Source: Herbiconiux solani NBRC 106740
GTDB taxonomy: Bacteria; Actinomycetota; Actinomycetes; Actinomycetales; Microbacteriaceae
DNA: 64,000 bases
Assembly (NCBI RefSeq): GCF_001571005.1
Contig: NZ_BCST01000001.1
Location: 372,001 to 436,000 of the forward strand
Direction of reading: 5' to 3'
In this document: piece after piece, positions 7,732-16,642 of the stretch
Numbering within the stretch: the stretch's first letter is position 1
How the letters are laid out: the number at the start of each line of letters is the position of its first letter
Translations under genes and position numbers: made by a program
Notes under the pieces: model-generated
The model's input: only the letters and a program-made list of their open reading frames with translations
Database searches by the model: none
Told to the model about the DNA's origin: nothing

Positions 7732-8415
7732 GTGACAGCTGACCGTCCGGTGACAGCGGATCCCGCGGCATCCGACCGCCGCGTCGTGCGCGCCGGTTCG
7801 GCCGATCACGGGTCGCTCGAAGGGGACGGCTGGACCGAGGTCGCACGGTCCTGGGCAGCAGAACTCGACGCCCGCGACCTCGACCGCGACCGACTGGCGC
7901 ATCTGGTCGCGCGGGCGACCGCGCAGCCGGCGCTCCGCATCCGGGAGCTGACCGCGAGCCCAACGGATGCGGCGGCCGTGCTCGGGCTGGATCGCGCAAC
8001 GGCCGACGACTATCCCGGAGACGTCGCCACCGCGCACGAGCCGCTGGCCGAGGACGAGCCGATCGTCTCGGAGCGCCGTCGAGCGTGGGGCGCGTTCGAG
8101 GGCGACCTGCTCGTCGCGCTGACGGTGCTGGACATCGACGGGACAGACCCGAACGCCGGGCCCGTCGAGACCGGCTTCACCGTCGTCCGGCGCGGCCACC
8201 GCGGGCGCGGGCTCGGCAGCGCCGTCAAGGCCGCCTCCGTGCTGGCGCTCTCGGCGGAGGGCCATCGGCGGTTCCGCACGGGAGGTGCGGCCGAGAACAC
8301 CGCGAGCCTCCGCGCGAACGCCGCCGTGGGCTACCGGGTCGACGAGGAGTGGGTGACCCTGCGCCCACCGGCACCCGGCCCCGCCGACTCCGCCGACTCC
8401 GCCGAGCGAGCCTAG
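7732..8415 (+). CDS. GNAT family N-acetyltransferase
   Basis: A 227-residue protein with a GNAT fold in the C-terminal half: the acetyl-CoA pyrophosphate loop is VRRGHRGRGLGSAVKAASVL, preceded by strand VETGFTVV and followed by FRTGGAAENTASLRANAAVG, where the Asn-x-x-(S/M) turn of the family is seen. The N-terminal 100 residues are a less conserved domain, as in the two-domain acetyltransferases of Actinobacteria. No ATG is available; GTG 7732 begins 7 nt after the small membrane-protein stop, and GTG 7750 is an equally possible start. The substrate is unknown. The C-terminal ADSADSAERA comes from a short repeat. Confidence 0.85.
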   Translation: MTADRPVTADPAASDRRVVRAGSADHGSLEGDGWTEVARSWAAELDARDLDRDRLAHLVARATAQPALRIRELTASPTDAAAVLGLDRATADDYPGDVATAHEPLAEDEPIVSERRRAWGAFEGDLLVALTVLDIDGTDPNAGPVETGFTVVRRGHRGRGLGSAVKAASVLALSAEGHRRFRTGGAAENTASLRANAAVGYRVDEEWVTLRPPAPGPADSADSAERA

Positions 8416-8533
8416 GGTCAGCGCCGCCGGCCAGGCCTGAGTTACGGGCCGGGCAAAATTCGACAGACGTCCCTGGCCCGCCCCGTCCGAAGGCCCCTAG
8501 AGTCCCGGACAGGGAGCGGACTGGAGGACGCGG

Positions 8534-9067
8534 ATGAACGGTGCAGCAGCATCCCGGACCCCGGTCGGCACGATGGCACCGACCCCGGCCTCGCGCACCC
8601 CCGACCACCGGTCGTGGACGGCGGCCCTGATGGTCTTCGTGGGCGGAGCGATCGGCACGCTCACCCGCGAGTCGCTCGACCTCGTCACTCCGGCGGAGTT
8701 CCTGCTCTATACGACCTTCGCCATCAATATCACCGGGTCGTTCGCGCTCTCGGTGCTGTACACCGCGCTCGTGGTGCGAAAGCGGACTCCCCCGGTCCAG
8801 CGCCGCGTGCGGCTGCTCGTCGGCACGGGTTTCATGGGCGGGTTCACGACCTACGGGTCGTTCTCGGTCGGGGTCGCCGCGGCGGCCTCGCGCGGCTCGG
8901 TGGGCGATGCGGCGCTCTATGCCATCGGCAGCATCGTGCTCGGGATCGCGGCCGCGGTGGCGGGGCGGGCACTCGTCGACGCCGTCAACGCACGCCGGGC
9001 ATCCTCATCCAAACGGGCCGCCGCCACGGAACGCGCATCCGCCTCCGAACCGGGAGCGGCACCGTGA
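8534..9067 (+). CDS. crcB: CrcB/Fluc fluoride channel, subunit 1
   Basis: A 177-residue protein with four membrane helices. Family motifs: GGAIGTLTRE in helix 1, FAINITGSFALSVL in helix 2 (the conserved Asn and Gly-Ser-Phe), GTGFMGGFTTYGSFS in helix 3 (the Na+ and fluoride-pore phenylalanines), then helix 4. The 30-residue N-terminal extension and basic Ala-rich C-terminal tail are not conserved. GGAGG precedes the ATG. The stop overlaps the GTG of the second crcB by 4 nt. Gram-positive bacteria often encode two subunits which make a heterodimeric channel exporting toxic F-, which fits this coupling. Confidence 0.93.
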   Translation: MNGAAASRTPVGTMAPTPASRTPDHRSWTAALMVFVGGAIGTLTRESLDLVTPAEFLLYTTFAINITGSFALSVLYTALVVRKRTPPVQRRVRLLVGTGFMGGFTTYGSFSVGVAAAASRGSVGDAALYAIGSIVLGIAAAVAGRALVDAVNARRASSSKRAAATERASASEPGAAP

Positions 9068-9435
9068 GCGACTTCCTGCCCTTCACGATCATCGCCGTGG
9101 CGGTCGCCGGCGGCCTGGGCGCCGTGGTGCGGCTCGTGGTCGGCGGCCACATCCAGCACGCGGCGGGGACCTCGTTCCCGATCGGCACCGCGCTGATCAA
9201 CATCTCCGGCTCGTTCCTCCTGGGCCTCGTGATGAGCGCGGCCTTCGCCTCGGTCGGGCCGGCCTGGCTCGCGATCGCGGGCACCGGATTCCTCGGCGGG
9301 TACACCACGTTCAGCACCGCGAGCGTCGATGCCGCCGATCTCGTGCGGCGCCGCCACTGGGGCCGGGCCGTGCTGGTCGCGGGGGCCACGGGCGTACTCT
9401 CGATCGGTGCCGCCGCGCTCGGCTACTCGCTCTGA
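9064..9435 (+). CDS. crcB: CrcB/Fluc fluoride channel, subunit 2
   Basis: A 123-residue, minimal-length Fluc subunit. Motifs GGLGAVVRLVVGG, GTALINISGSFLLGL and GTGFLGGYTTFSTASVDA match helices 1-3 in order. It starts at GTG 9064 inside the stop region of the first crcB (GTGA overlap), so the two subunits are made in near equal amounts. A dual-topology or heterodimeric channel is expected from the family. No fluoride riboswitch is recognisable in the 118 bases before the pair. Confidence 0.93.
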   Translation: MSDFLPFTIIAVAVAGGLGAVVRLVVGGHIQHAAGTSFPIGTALINISGSFLLGLVMSAAFASVGPAWLAIAGTGFLGGYTTFSTASVDAADLVRRRHWGRAVLVAGATGVLSIGAAALGYSL

Positions 9436-9590
9436 TCCGGCCAGCGGGCGGACAGACGCCGGCCACCACTCCCGGCCGGCCAATACTCCCGGTCAGCAGG
9501 AGTGTCCACCCCCTGGGCGGGGCCGTCGAACGGTCGTAGGTTCGCCTCCGTCGCTCCGGTCGGGGGCGCGCAACCAGGAAGGCGGCGCCG

Positions 9591-10979
9591 GTGACGGATG
9601 CGCGCAACACCCAGCACGAGACCGGCCCGGCGACGACGAACGAGGGCGACGGCACTCCGCCCGAGACCAAGCTGAAGCGCAAGATCACCGGCCCGCTGCT
9701 GTTCCTCTTCATCCTGGGCGACGTGCTCGGCGCGGGCATCTACGCCCTGATGGGCGTGCTCTCCGGCGAGGTGGGCGGCGCGCTCTGGGCTCCGCTCCTG
9801 GTCGCGCTGCTGCTCGCGCTGCTCACCGCGGGCTCCTACGCCGAGCTGGTCACCAAGTACCCGAAAGCGGGAGGCGCGGCGATCTTCGCCCAGCGCGCGT
9901 TCCGGCCGCCCATCATCTCGTTCCTGGTCGGCTTCAGCATGCTCGCCGCTGGCGTGATCAGCGCCGCCGGTCTCGCGCTGGCGTTCGCCGGCGAGTACCT
10001 CCAGACCTTCGCGCCGGTTCCGACCATCCCGACCGCGATGGTGTTCCTCGTGCTGGTCGCGGCGCTGAACGCGCGCGGCATCAGCGAGTCGCTGAAGAGC
10101 AACGTCGTGATGACGATCATCGAGGTCTCGGGGCTCGTGATCGTGGTGGTCGCCGTGGCCGCCATGCTGGGCGGCGGGGGCGGCGACGTCTCGCGCGTCG
10201 GCCAGTTCCCGGAGGGTGCCTCGCCGGCCCTCGCCATCCTCGGCGGCGCGATCATCGCGTACTACTCCTTCGTCGGCTTCGAGACATCGGCGAACGTCGC
10301 CGAGGAGATCACCGACCCCTCGCGGGTCTACCCGCGCGCGCTGCTCGGCGCCCTGATCACCGCCGGAGTGATCTACGTGCTCGTCGGCCTGGCCTCCTCG
10401 ATCGCGCTGCCCGCCGAGGAGCTCGCCGACTCCTCCGGCCCGCTGCTCGCCGTGGTGAGTGCTTCCGGCTTCCCGGTTCCGGACTGGCTGTTCAGCCTGA
10501 TCGCGCTCGTCGCGGTCGCGAACGGCGCCCTGCTGACCATGATCATGACGAGCCGGGTCACCTACGGGATGGCCGAGCAGGGCCTGCTCCCCCGCGTGCT
10601 CGGCCGGGTGCTGCCGAACCGGCGCACCCCCTGGGTCGCCATCGTCGCGACGACCGTCATTGCCATGCTGCTGACCCTGGTCGGCGATCTCGAGACCCTC
10701 GCCTCAGCCGTGGTGCTGCTGTTGCTGTTCGTCTTCATCAGCACCAACGTGGCAGTGCTCGTGCTGCGGAAGGACAAGGTCGAGCACCGGCACTTCCGGG
10801 TCTGGACCCCGATCCCCGTGCTGGGAGTGCTCTCGTGCATCCTGCTGCTGACCCAGCAGGAGCCGATCGTCTGGGCCTTCGGCGGCGGCTTCATCGTGCT
10901 CGGGATCATCCTGTACGTCGTCCACCGGGCGGCGGGGAAGCGGGCCGACGCGCGCGTGGCCGGCACCCGGTCTCGGTAG
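9591..10979 (+). CDS. APC superfamily amino-acid permease
   Basis: A 462-residue transporter with about 12 hydrophobic segments starting near residue 33 (ITGPLLFLFILGDVLGAGIY, helix 1 with the substrate-binding GAGIY motif). Helix 6 holds YYSFVGFETSANVAEEITDP, the classic APC signature. The N-terminal 30 residues are hydrophilic. The GTG start follows AGGAAGG, and a TAGGTT hexamer about 48 nt upstream could be the promoter. Amino-acid or amine uptake by H+ symport is expected; the substrate cannot be fixed. The gene is convergent with luxS across a strong hairpin. Confidence 0.9.
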   Translation: MTDARNTQHETGPATTNEGDGTPPETKLKRKITGPLLFLFILGDVLGAGIYALMGVLSGEVGGALWAPLLVALLLALLTAGSYAELVTKYPKAGGAAIFAQRAFRPPIISFLVGFSMLAAGVISAAGLALAFAGEYLQTFAPVPTIPTAMVFLVLVAALNARGISESLKSNVVMTIIEVSGLVIVVVAVAAMLGGGGGDVSRVGQFPEGASPALAILGGAIIAYYSFVGFETSANVAEEITDPSRVYPRALLGALITAGVIYVLVGLASSIALPAEELADSSGPLLAVVSASGFPVPDWLFSLIALVAVANGALLTMIMTSRVTYGMAEQGLLPRVLGRVLPNRRTPWVAIVATTVIAMLLTLVGDLETLASAVVLLLLFVFISTNVAVLVLRKDKVEHRHFRVWTPIPVLGVLSCILLLTQQEPIVWAFGGGFIVLGIILYVVHRAAGKRADARVAGTRSR

Positions 10980-11004
10980 GAGTCGACCGGATCGCGGACG
11001 GGCG

Positions 11005-11039
11005 CTCGGCAGGCCGGCTCCGAAGGCCGGCCTGCCGAG
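11005..11039. terminator. Bidirectional terminator hairpin between APC permease and luxS
   Basis: A perfect 14-bp stem (11005-11018 with 11026-11039, CTCGGCAGGCCGGC and its complement) closes a 7-nt loop, in the 73-bp gap between two convergent genes. No T-run follows, as is common in actinobacterial terminators. Confidence 0.75.
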
Positions 11040-11052
11040 GCCCGGGCCTCGG

Positions 11053-11526
11053 TCAGACCCCGACGCGTTCGAAGGCGTCGAGGCTGATCCCGGCGTCGAG
11101 CACGACCTTCGCCCACTCGCGCGCGGTGTGCAGCGAGTGGTCGCGGAAGTTGCCGCACTCGAGCGCCGAGACGCCCGGGATGTCGGCCTCGGTGGCCTCG
11201 TCGGCGATGAACCGCAGGGCCGAGGTCAGCGCGGCCGCGACATCCGGGATCTCGGGCTCGCCCCACATCAGCAGGTGGAAGCCGGTGCGGCAGCCGAACG
11301 GGCTGATGTCGATCACACCGTCGATCCGGTCGCGCAGCAGACCGGCGAGCATGTGCTCGAGGGTGTGGATGCCCGCGGTCGGGATCTCCTGCACGTTCGG
11401 CTGGGTGAGCCGCACGTCGAAGTTGGTGATCGTGCCGCCGCCGGGGCCGTGCTCGACCCCGATGCGGCGCACGTACGGCGCCAGCACCGCGGTGTGGTCC
11501 AGGGTGAAGCTCTCGATCTCTGCCAT
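11053..11526 (-). CDS. luxS: S-ribosylhomocysteine lyase LuxS
   Basis: A 157-residue LuxS, which cleaves S-ribosylhomocysteine to homocysteine and the AI-2 precursor DPD. All key residues are present: His54 and His58 with the general base Glu57 in [10 protein letters not shown], catalytic Cys79 in [11 protein letters not shown], and metal ligand Cys124 in [11 protein letters not shown]. Length and spacing are normal. The ATG shares a nucleotide with the stop of the aminotransferase gene (TGATG), making it the last gene of the methionine operon. In this setting a role in homocysteine recycling is more likely than signalling. Confidence 0.97.
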   Translation of the reverse strand: MAEIESFTLDHTAVLAPYVRRIGVEHGPGGGTITNFDVRLTQPNVQEIPTAGIHTLEHMLAGLLRDRIDGVIDISPFGCRTGFHLLMWGEPEIPDVAAALTSALRFIADEATEADIPGVSALECGNFRDHSLHTAREWAKVVLDAGISLDAFERVGV

Positions 11527-12695
11527 CAGTTCCTCCTCGTGAACGCGTCGAGGCGTTCGATCATCTCGTGCAAGGCCTGCTCGTCGCTGACGAGCCCGAT
11601 CCGGATGTGACCCCGGCCGCGCGGGCCGAAACCGTCACCCGGTGCGACGGCCACTCTCGCCTCCTCGCGGAGCCGTGCGGCGAACTCCGTGGCATCCTCC
11701 TCGCCGGGCAGACGCACCCAGACGAAGAACGTGCCCTCCGGGGACTCGGCGTCCCAGCCGATCGCCCGGAGGCCCTCGACCACGAGGTCGCGCCGCCGGC
11801 GGTAGACGTCGACCAGGGCTCTCGCCGCACTCTGGTCGCCCGCGAGGGCCGCCGCGGCGGCCTCCTGCGAGGCTCCGAACATCGTACTGAACGCCTGGGC
11901 CTGGTAGCGCCTCATCGCAGCGATCACGGAGGGGTTTCCCACAGCGAACCCGATCCGCCAGCCGGCCATGCTGTAGGTCTTCGAGAGCGTCTGCGCCTCG
12001 ACCGTGACCTCGAGGCCCGGGTCTACGGCGAGGGCCGAGAGCGGCGCCCGGCCGTCGAACCCGAGCGAGGAGTAGGCGAAGTCGTGCACGAACACCGCGC
12101 CGGTGCGTCGTGCGAACTCGCCGGCCCCCTCGAAGGTGCTGCGGCGGGCGAGGGCACCGGTCGGGTTGTTCGGGTAGTTCAGCAGCAGGACGGCGGCCTC
12201 ATCAAGACCGTCGAGGGCGGCGAACCGGGGCTGATGGTGCGGCTCGTCCAGCGGCAGCGGCACGATGTGGCCGCCGGCCAGCGCGGTGGCCGAGGCATAC
12301 ATCGGGTACCCCGGATCCGGAAGCACGACGGCCTGGCCCGGATCGGTCATCGCCAGGACGGAGGCCATGATGGCCTCGTGCGAGCCGTGGAAGACCGCGA
12401 CCTCGCCATCCGGATCCACCGTCACGCCGTGATCCTCGCGGTACCGGTGGGCCACGGCCTCGCGGAAGGCCGCGCGGCCGGCGTAGGAGGGATACCGGTG
12501 GTTCTGGGCGTCGGCCACCTCGTGCTGCATCGCCGCGACGATGTGCTCGGGCGTCGGCAGGTCAGGGTTTCCCTTGGAGACGTCGATCATCTGCGGCCCC
12601 GGCTCGCTCGAGAGACGGAGGATCTCGCGATCCATCGCCCCCCAGTGGTTCGGGGGCATCTCGCGGACGCGTGCCGCGGGCTGGAATTCGACCAC
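11526..12695 (-). CDS. Class I/II PLP aminotransferase, MtnE-like
   Basis: A 389-residue fold-type I aminotransferase. Seen in order: [17 protein letters not shown], substrate region, [36 protein letters not shown], and the PLP lysine in [15 protein letters not shown]; a [13 protein letters not shown] segment near the end carries the carboxylate-binding Arg. The wording of these blocks closely resembles Bacillus MtnE (YkrV), which transaminates KMTB to methionine in salvage. A general aspartate/aromatic aminotransferase remains possible. GTG 12695 is chosen because it begins 5 bp into the metI stop region; METPP... further down (MPPNHWGAM) is an alternative. It sits between metI and luxS, so a methionine-cycle role is likely. 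Confidence 0.88.
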   Translation of the reverse strand: MVEFQPAARVREMPPNHWGAMDREILRLSSEPGPQMIDVSKGNPDLPTPEHIVAAMQHEVADAQNHRYPSYAGRAAFREAVAHRYREDHGVTVDPDGEVAVFHGSHEAIMASVLAMTDPGQAVVLPDPGYPMYASATALAGGHIVPLPLDEPHHQPRFAALDGLDEAAVLLLNYPNNPTGALARRSTFEGAGEFARRTGAVFVHDFAYSSLGFDGRAPLSALAVDPGLEVTVEAQTLSKTYSMAGWRIGFAVGNPSVIAAMRRYQAQAFSTMFGASQEAAAAALAGDQSAARALVDVYRRRRDLVVEGLRAIGWDAESPEGTFFVWVRLPGEEDATEFAARLREEARVAVAPGDGFGPRGRGHIRIGLVSDEQALHEMIERLDAFTRRN

Positions 12696-12697
12696 GG

Positions 12698-13375
12698 TCA
12701 GCGCCTCCGGAATCGGCGCGCCACGATCGTGCCGAGCAGCTGGATGCCCTGGACCAGCACGATCAGGGTCACCACCGTGATCACCATCGCGAAGCCGTCG
12801 TACCGCTGGTAGCCGTAGGAGAGCGCCAGGTCGCCGATACCGCCCGCGCCGACCGTGCCGGCCATCGCCGTGGCATCCAGCAGACCGACCGAGGCGATCG
12901 TCACCGCGAGGATCAGCGAGCCTCGGGCCTCGGGCAGCATGAAGCGCCAGAAGATCTGCAGCGGGGACGCCCCCATGGCCCGGGCCGCCTCGATTACTCC
13001 ACGGGGCACCTCGAGCAACGAGTTCTCCACAAGTCGGCCGATGTAGGGCGCGATCATCACGGTGAGGGGCACGATTGCAGCCCACACACCGATGCTCGTG
13101 CCCACGAGCAGCCGGGTGAACGGAAGGATGGCGACGAGCAGGATGATGAACGGCAGCGAGCGGATCAGGTTGACCACGACGGCGAGGCCGAGGCTGATGG
13201 GCCGGTTCTCCAGCACTCCCCCGGCCCGGGTGAGGGCGAGGACGGCGCCGATCAGCACGCCGAGGATCGAGCCCAGCACGAGCGAGACGCCGAGCATCTG
13301 CAGGGTCTCGCCGAGCGCCTTCAGGAAGAGCTCGGGCGTGATCAGGGTCCAGGGCGGAGTCGTCGCGGTGATCAT
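12698..13375 (-). CDS. metI: Methionine ABC transporter permease MetI
   Basis: A 225-residue permease with five membrane helices and the binding-protein-dependent transport domain. The cytoplasmic coupling loop is EAARAMGASPLQIFWRFMLP, the EAA motif that docks on MetN, and the N-terminal ETLQMLGVSLVLGSILG is characteristic of MetI. The ATG overlaps the metN stop by 4 nt. With MetQ and MetN it would import D/L-methionine. Confidence 0.95.
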   Translation of the reverse strand: MITATTPPWTLITPELFLKALGETLQMLGVSLVLGSILGVLIGAVLALTRAGGVLENRPISLGLAVVVNLIRSLPFIILLVAILPFTRLLVGTSIGVWAAIVPLTVMIAPYIGRLVENSLLEVPRGVIEAARAMGASPLQIFWRFMLPEARGSLILAVTIASVGLLDATAMAGTVGAGGIGDLALSYGYQRYDGFAMVITVVTLIVLVQGIQLLGTIVARRFRRR

Positions 13376-14436
13376 CGGGCCACCTCCTCGACGTGCACGA
13401 CCCGCTGCTCGAGGTAGGCGCGCGCGGCCGCGACCCGCTCCTCGGGTCCGGTCACCTTGATGATCATCTGGCCGACCGTGTGGTCCTGGATCTCGGTCAT
13501 GTCGGCGTGCAGCATGTTCACCGACACCCCGATCTCCGTGATCAGGCCCGACAGCAGGGGCTGCGTCACCTCGTCGTCGACCAGGAGGAGCCGCCAGAGT
13601 CCGTCGCCGCCCAGGTGCTCGACCACCCGGTCGGGCAGCCCCTGGGGAACCACGGTGGTGACGAAGTCGCGGGTCACGGGCGAGCGCGGGTGCAGGAAGG
13701 TGTCGAGCACCGTGCCCTGCTCGACGATCTCGCCGTCGGCCATCACGGCCACCTCGTGCGCGAGATCCTTGATGACGTCCATCTCGTGGGTGACGACCAG
13801 GATCGTCGTGCCGTACTCGGTGTTGATGCTGCGGAGCAGGTCGATGATCTGCGCCGTGGTCGTCGGGTCGAGCGCGCTCGTGGCCTCGTCCGAAAGCAGG
13901 ATGCGGGGGTTCCGCACGAGGGCACGGGCGATCCCGACGCGCTGCTTCTGACCACCGGAGAGCTCTCCGGCGAAGCTGCCCGCCTTGGCGCCGAGACCGA
14001 CGAAGTCGAGCACCTCCTCGGCGCGCGCGCGAGCGGTCCGCGCTCCCACGCCGTCCAGGCGCAGGGGCATCGCGACGTTGTCGCGCACCCGGACGGTCTC
14101 GAGCAGGTTGAACTGCTGGAAGATCATGCCGGTGCGCTTCTGCGCGGTGCGGAGGGCGGAGCCTCGGAGAGCTCCGACATCCACGCCGTCCACGACCACG
14201 TGCCCGGCGGTCGGCCGCTCGATGCCGTTGACCATCCTGATCAGGGTCGACTTGCCGGCGCCGCTGTACCCGATCACCCCGAAGATCGTGCCCGGTGCGA
14301 CGTCCAGACTCACGCCCCGGAGGGCGCTCGTCGGCTCGTCGCGCTTCCCCTGCCGAGGGAAGGTCTTGGTCACCTGATCGAAGACGATCCGCCCCTCGGT
14401 GCGGTCACCGGGGGTCGCACCTGTTCGAGCGCTCAC
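13372..14436 (-). CDS. metN: Methionine ABC transporter ATPase MetN
   Basis: A 354-residue ATPase. The ABC domain (1-250) has Walker A GYSGAGKST, Q-loop FQQFNLL, signature LSGGQKQR, Walker B ILLSDEATSALDP and switch His in VVTHEMDVI. The C-terminal 80 residues (from about 275) are a NIL domain, the methionine-binding regulatory domain that causes trans-inhibition in MetN. GTG 14436 overlaps the stop of metQ by 4 nt. Confidence 0.96.
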   Translation of the reverse strand: MSARTGATPGDRTEGRIVFDQVTKTFPRQGKRDEPTSALRGVSLDVAPGTIFGVIGYSGAGKSTLIRMVNGIERPTAGHVVVDGVDVGALRGSALRTAQKRTGMIFQQFNLLETVRVRDNVAMPLRLDGVGARTARARAEEVLDFVGLGAKAGSFAGELSGGQKQRVGIARALVRNPRILLSDEATSALDPTTTAQIIDLLRSINTEYGTTILVVTHEMDVIKDLAHEVAVMADGEIVEQGTVLDTFLHPRSPVTRDFVTTVVPQGLPDRVVEHLGGDGLWRLLLVDDEVTQPLLSGLITEIGVSVNMLHADMTEIQDHTVGQMIIKVTGPEERVAAARAYLEQRVVHVEEVAR

Positions 14437-15290
14437 TCGAACCAGTCGGGGAGGTTGTAGCCGGAGTACTGCGGGTCGGCCTTGATGTAGTCGATGAACT
14501 CCGTCGACTGGTAGGCCGCCTTGATGGCCTGCGCCCACTCCGAATCGACGTCCTCCGACCGCACCGTGACCACGTTCGAGAAGTCGACGGGCTGGTCCTC
14601 CACGGCGAGGGCGTCGTCGTAGTTCAGGCCGCCCGCGATGATGAAGTTGCCCTGGATGGTGGCGAAGTCCACATCCTGCAGGGCGGGGACCTGCTGCGCG
14701 TTCTCGATCGGTGTGATGGCGAGGTTGTGCGGGTTCGAGGTGATGATCGACAGGCTCGCCGTGTTGGGGTCGGCCACGTCGTCGAAGTCGACGAGGCCCG
14801 CGTCGCGGAGGATCAGCAGGCCGCGGTACAGGTTGGACGGGGAGTTGGGCACCGTGACGGTCGCGCCGTCCTTGATGTTCTCGAGCGAGTCCGACTTTCC
14901 GCCGAACAGCCCCATCCGCGGGGTCGGCACCTGCACCAGGGCGGCGTTCGAGATGCCCTCCTGGGCGTTGACGAAGTTCATGTAGACGGGGTGCTGGATG
15001 ATGTTCGCGTCGATCTCGCCATCGGCGACCGCGACGTTGACGACGATCCCGTCGGTGAAGTCCTGGTCCTGCACCGTGTAGCCCTCTGACTCGAGGATGG
15101 GCCGGATGCCGCCGTCGAACATCTCCTTGTACGGGCCGGGGTTGAATCCGACCGTGATGGCGGTCTTGGCCGCCGCCGTGCCGTCCGTGCCGGACGCGTC
15201 GGCGCTCCCCGAGCCGCTGCTGCACGCCGCGGTCCCGACCAGGAGTGCGGCGCTCGCGGCGCCGGCCAGTGCGATACGGAGGAGTTTCAT
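14433..15290 (-). CDS. metQ: Methionine-binding lipoprotein MetQ
   Basis: A 285-residue NlpA/MetQ family lipoprotein. The signal peptide ends in LLVGTAAC, a lipobox with lipid-modified Cys around residue 23. The mature part contains VGFNPGPYKEMFDGGIRPIL, ANIIQHPVYMNFVN and the NSPSNLYRGLLIL block typical of the family. ATG 15290 gives a correct signal peptide; a longer frame upstream would bury it. It is the first gene of the metQ-metN-metI-aminotransferase-luxS unit. Confidence 0.95.
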   Translation of the reverse strand: MKLLRIALAGAASAALLVGTAACSSGSGSADASGTDGTAAAKTAITVGFNPGPYKEMFDGGIRPILESEGYTVQDQDFTDGIVVNVAVADGEIDANIIQHPVYMNFVNAQEGISNAALVQVPTPRMGLFGGKSDSLENIKDGATVTVPNSPSNLYRGLLILRDAGLVDFDDVADPNTASLSIITSNPHNLAITPIENAQQVPALQDVDFATIQGNFIIAGGLNYDDALAVEDQPVDFSNVVTVRSEDVDSEWAQAIKAAYQSTEFIDYIKADPQYSGYNLPDWFE

Positions 15291-15341
15291 GGGGGCCTCT
15301 TCTGCTGTGATGTCCTGCGGACGGCGCGCTCCAGGCGCCGC

Positions 15342-15361
15342 GGGTCTCAGGTTATAGAGAC
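15342..15361 (-). promoter_or_regulatory. Possible promoter/operator of the metQ operon
   Basis: In the 145-bp divergent region, GTCTC (15344-15348) and GAGAC (15357-15361) frame an AT-rich centre containing TATAAC on the minus strand, a possible -10 box. A regulator binding the inverted repeat would block it. No SAM riboswitch fold is recognised downstream. Confidence 0.3.
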
Positions 15362-15435
15362 GCCGACGAGTGGGCACGGCGGCGAGTCACATAGCGAAAC
15401 AGAGACGGATCGGACGGATGCGGGAGAATCGAGCG

Positions 15436-16077
15436 ATGACCACTCTCCCCGCCCTCGCCGTGCTGTTCGACATGGACGGCACCCTGGTCGACTCGACCGC
15501 CGTGGTCGAGCACGTCTGGGGCCGCTTCGCCGATCGCCACTCGGTCGACGCGGCCGCCCTCCTGGCGACCTCCCACGGGCGCACCGCGTCGGAGACCGTG
15601 ACGCGCTGGGCTCCTGAGGGCACCGATGTCGCGGCCGAGGTCGCGGCACTCAACGACGTCGAGCTCGGACTGGTCGAGGGCATCGTCGAGATCCCCGGCG
15701 CTCGCGACTTCGCCCTGGCTGTTCCCCGCTGGGGGCTCGTCACGTCCGCTCCGCGCGACCTGGCCGAGGCGCGCCTCGCCGCGATCGGACTCCCCTCACC
15801 CGAGGCGCTGGTGAGCGCCGACGACGTCACCGCGGGCAAGCCCGATCCCGAGCCCTACCGGCGGGGCGCCGAGGCGCTCGGGGTGGCTCCCGCCGACGCG
15901 GTCGTCTTCGAGGATGCCGATGCGGGCATCCGGTCGGCACTCGCCGCGGGCATGCGCGTGGTCGTTGTGGGCACGCTCGTTTCCCCGGCCACCGCGGGTC
16001 TGCCGCGCATCCTCGATTTCCGGTCGGCGAGCATCCGGACGGGTGGGCCTGCCGGGTTCGAGATCGACCTGGTCTGA
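15436..16077 (+). CDS. HAD-superfamily phosphatase
   Basis: A 213-residue HAD hydrolase of the sugar-phosphatase/beta-phosphoglucomutase subfamily. Motif I is FDMDGTLVDS (nucleophile and acid Asp), a small helical cap follows at 18-85, motif II is LVTSAPRD, the motif III Lys lies in SADDVTAGKPDPEPY, and motif IV is VVFEDADAGIRSAL. It resembles glycerol-3-phosphatase and 2-deoxyglucose-6-phosphatase type enzymes. ATG 15436 is chosen after GGGAGAA; upstream in-frame residues are not family-like. It is divergent from metQ. Substrate unknown. Confidence 0.9.
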   Translation: MTTLPALAVLFDMDGTLVDSTAVVEHVWGRFADRHSVDAAALLATSHGRTASETVTRWAPEGTDVAAEVAALNDVELGLVEGIVEIPGARDFALAVPRWGLVTSAPRDLAEARLAAIGLPSPEALVSADDVTAGKPDPEPYRRGAEALGVAPADAVVFEDADAGIRSALAAGMRVVVVGTLVSPATAGLPRILDFRSASIRTGGPAGFEIDLV

Positions 16078-16102
16078 GCCGGTTCTCCCGGCCGTCCCGG
16101 CG

Positions 16103-16642
16103 TCAGAACGCGCCGGGGCCGGGCGCCGAAGGCGTCGTCGGAGCCGCGAAGGGCTCGGTGGCGGCGTTCGGCACGACCGAGCCGTACCCGACGAGTGGCG
16201 GCGGGTAGCCGCGCCACGCGAGCAGTCCCGGCTCGTAGACCGAGTCCCGGCCGCCCAGGATGAACGCCCACGCGAACGGGAGGAAGACGCCGAGCACCAC
16301 GAACCCGGTGTCGCGCCGGAAGGCCACGCTGATGCGCTGGATGGCGATGATCAGGAACACCGTCGTCGCGATCCCGAGGCCCACGAGCGGCGCCAGGGCG
16401 ATCCAGCCCGGTTGCCCGCCCAGCTGGAGCCAGACCCAGGTGCGGTAGTACGGCACCCAGGCGACCCAGGGCTTGACGCCCACCTTGCGGAACAGGGCCA
16501 TCAGCGCGAAGGCCATGACCACCCAGGTCGCGATGACCAGCAGGAGGGTCAGCCCGTAGACGACCACCATCACCGTCACGAAGATCGCGAGCGCCGCCTC
16601 GGACGAGGCGCTGTCGGACGCGGCGGCGAGAATCGCTGTCAT
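16103..16642 (-). CDS. Integral membrane protein, DUF5684-like
   Basis: A 179-residue protein with about four membrane segments: 18-45, 76-95 (preceded by FRKVGVKPWVAWVPYYRTWV, characteristic of signal-peptidase-adjacent DUF5684 proteins), 100-118 and 125-142. The C-terminus is a Pro/Ala-rich hydrophilic tail. Its ATG overlaps the stop of the GNAT gene (16639-16642), so the pair is one transcript. The function is not known. Confidence 0.75.
   Translation of the reverse strand: MTAILAAASDSASSEAALAIFVTVMVVVYGLTLLLVIATWVVMAFALMALFRKVGVKPWVAWVPYYRTWVWLQLGGQPGWIALAPLVGLGIATTVFLIIAIQRISVAFRRDTGFVVLGVFLPFAWAFILGGRDSVYEPGLLAWRGYPPPLVGYGSVVPNAATEPFAAPTTPSAPGPGAF

Noticed and set aside
8416-8533. Fluoride riboswitch before the crcB pair.
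   Set aside because: No match to the conserved crcB-motif bases was found in the 118-base leader.
11053-11526. LuxS as a quorum-sensing gene.
   Set aside because: The gene is embedded in a methionine operon and there is no AI-2 receptor or transport gene in view, so a metabolic role is favoured.
15291-15435. SAM riboswitch before metQ.
   Set aside because: The leader lacks the conserved blocks of known SAM classes; only a short inverted repeat near a -10-like box is seen.
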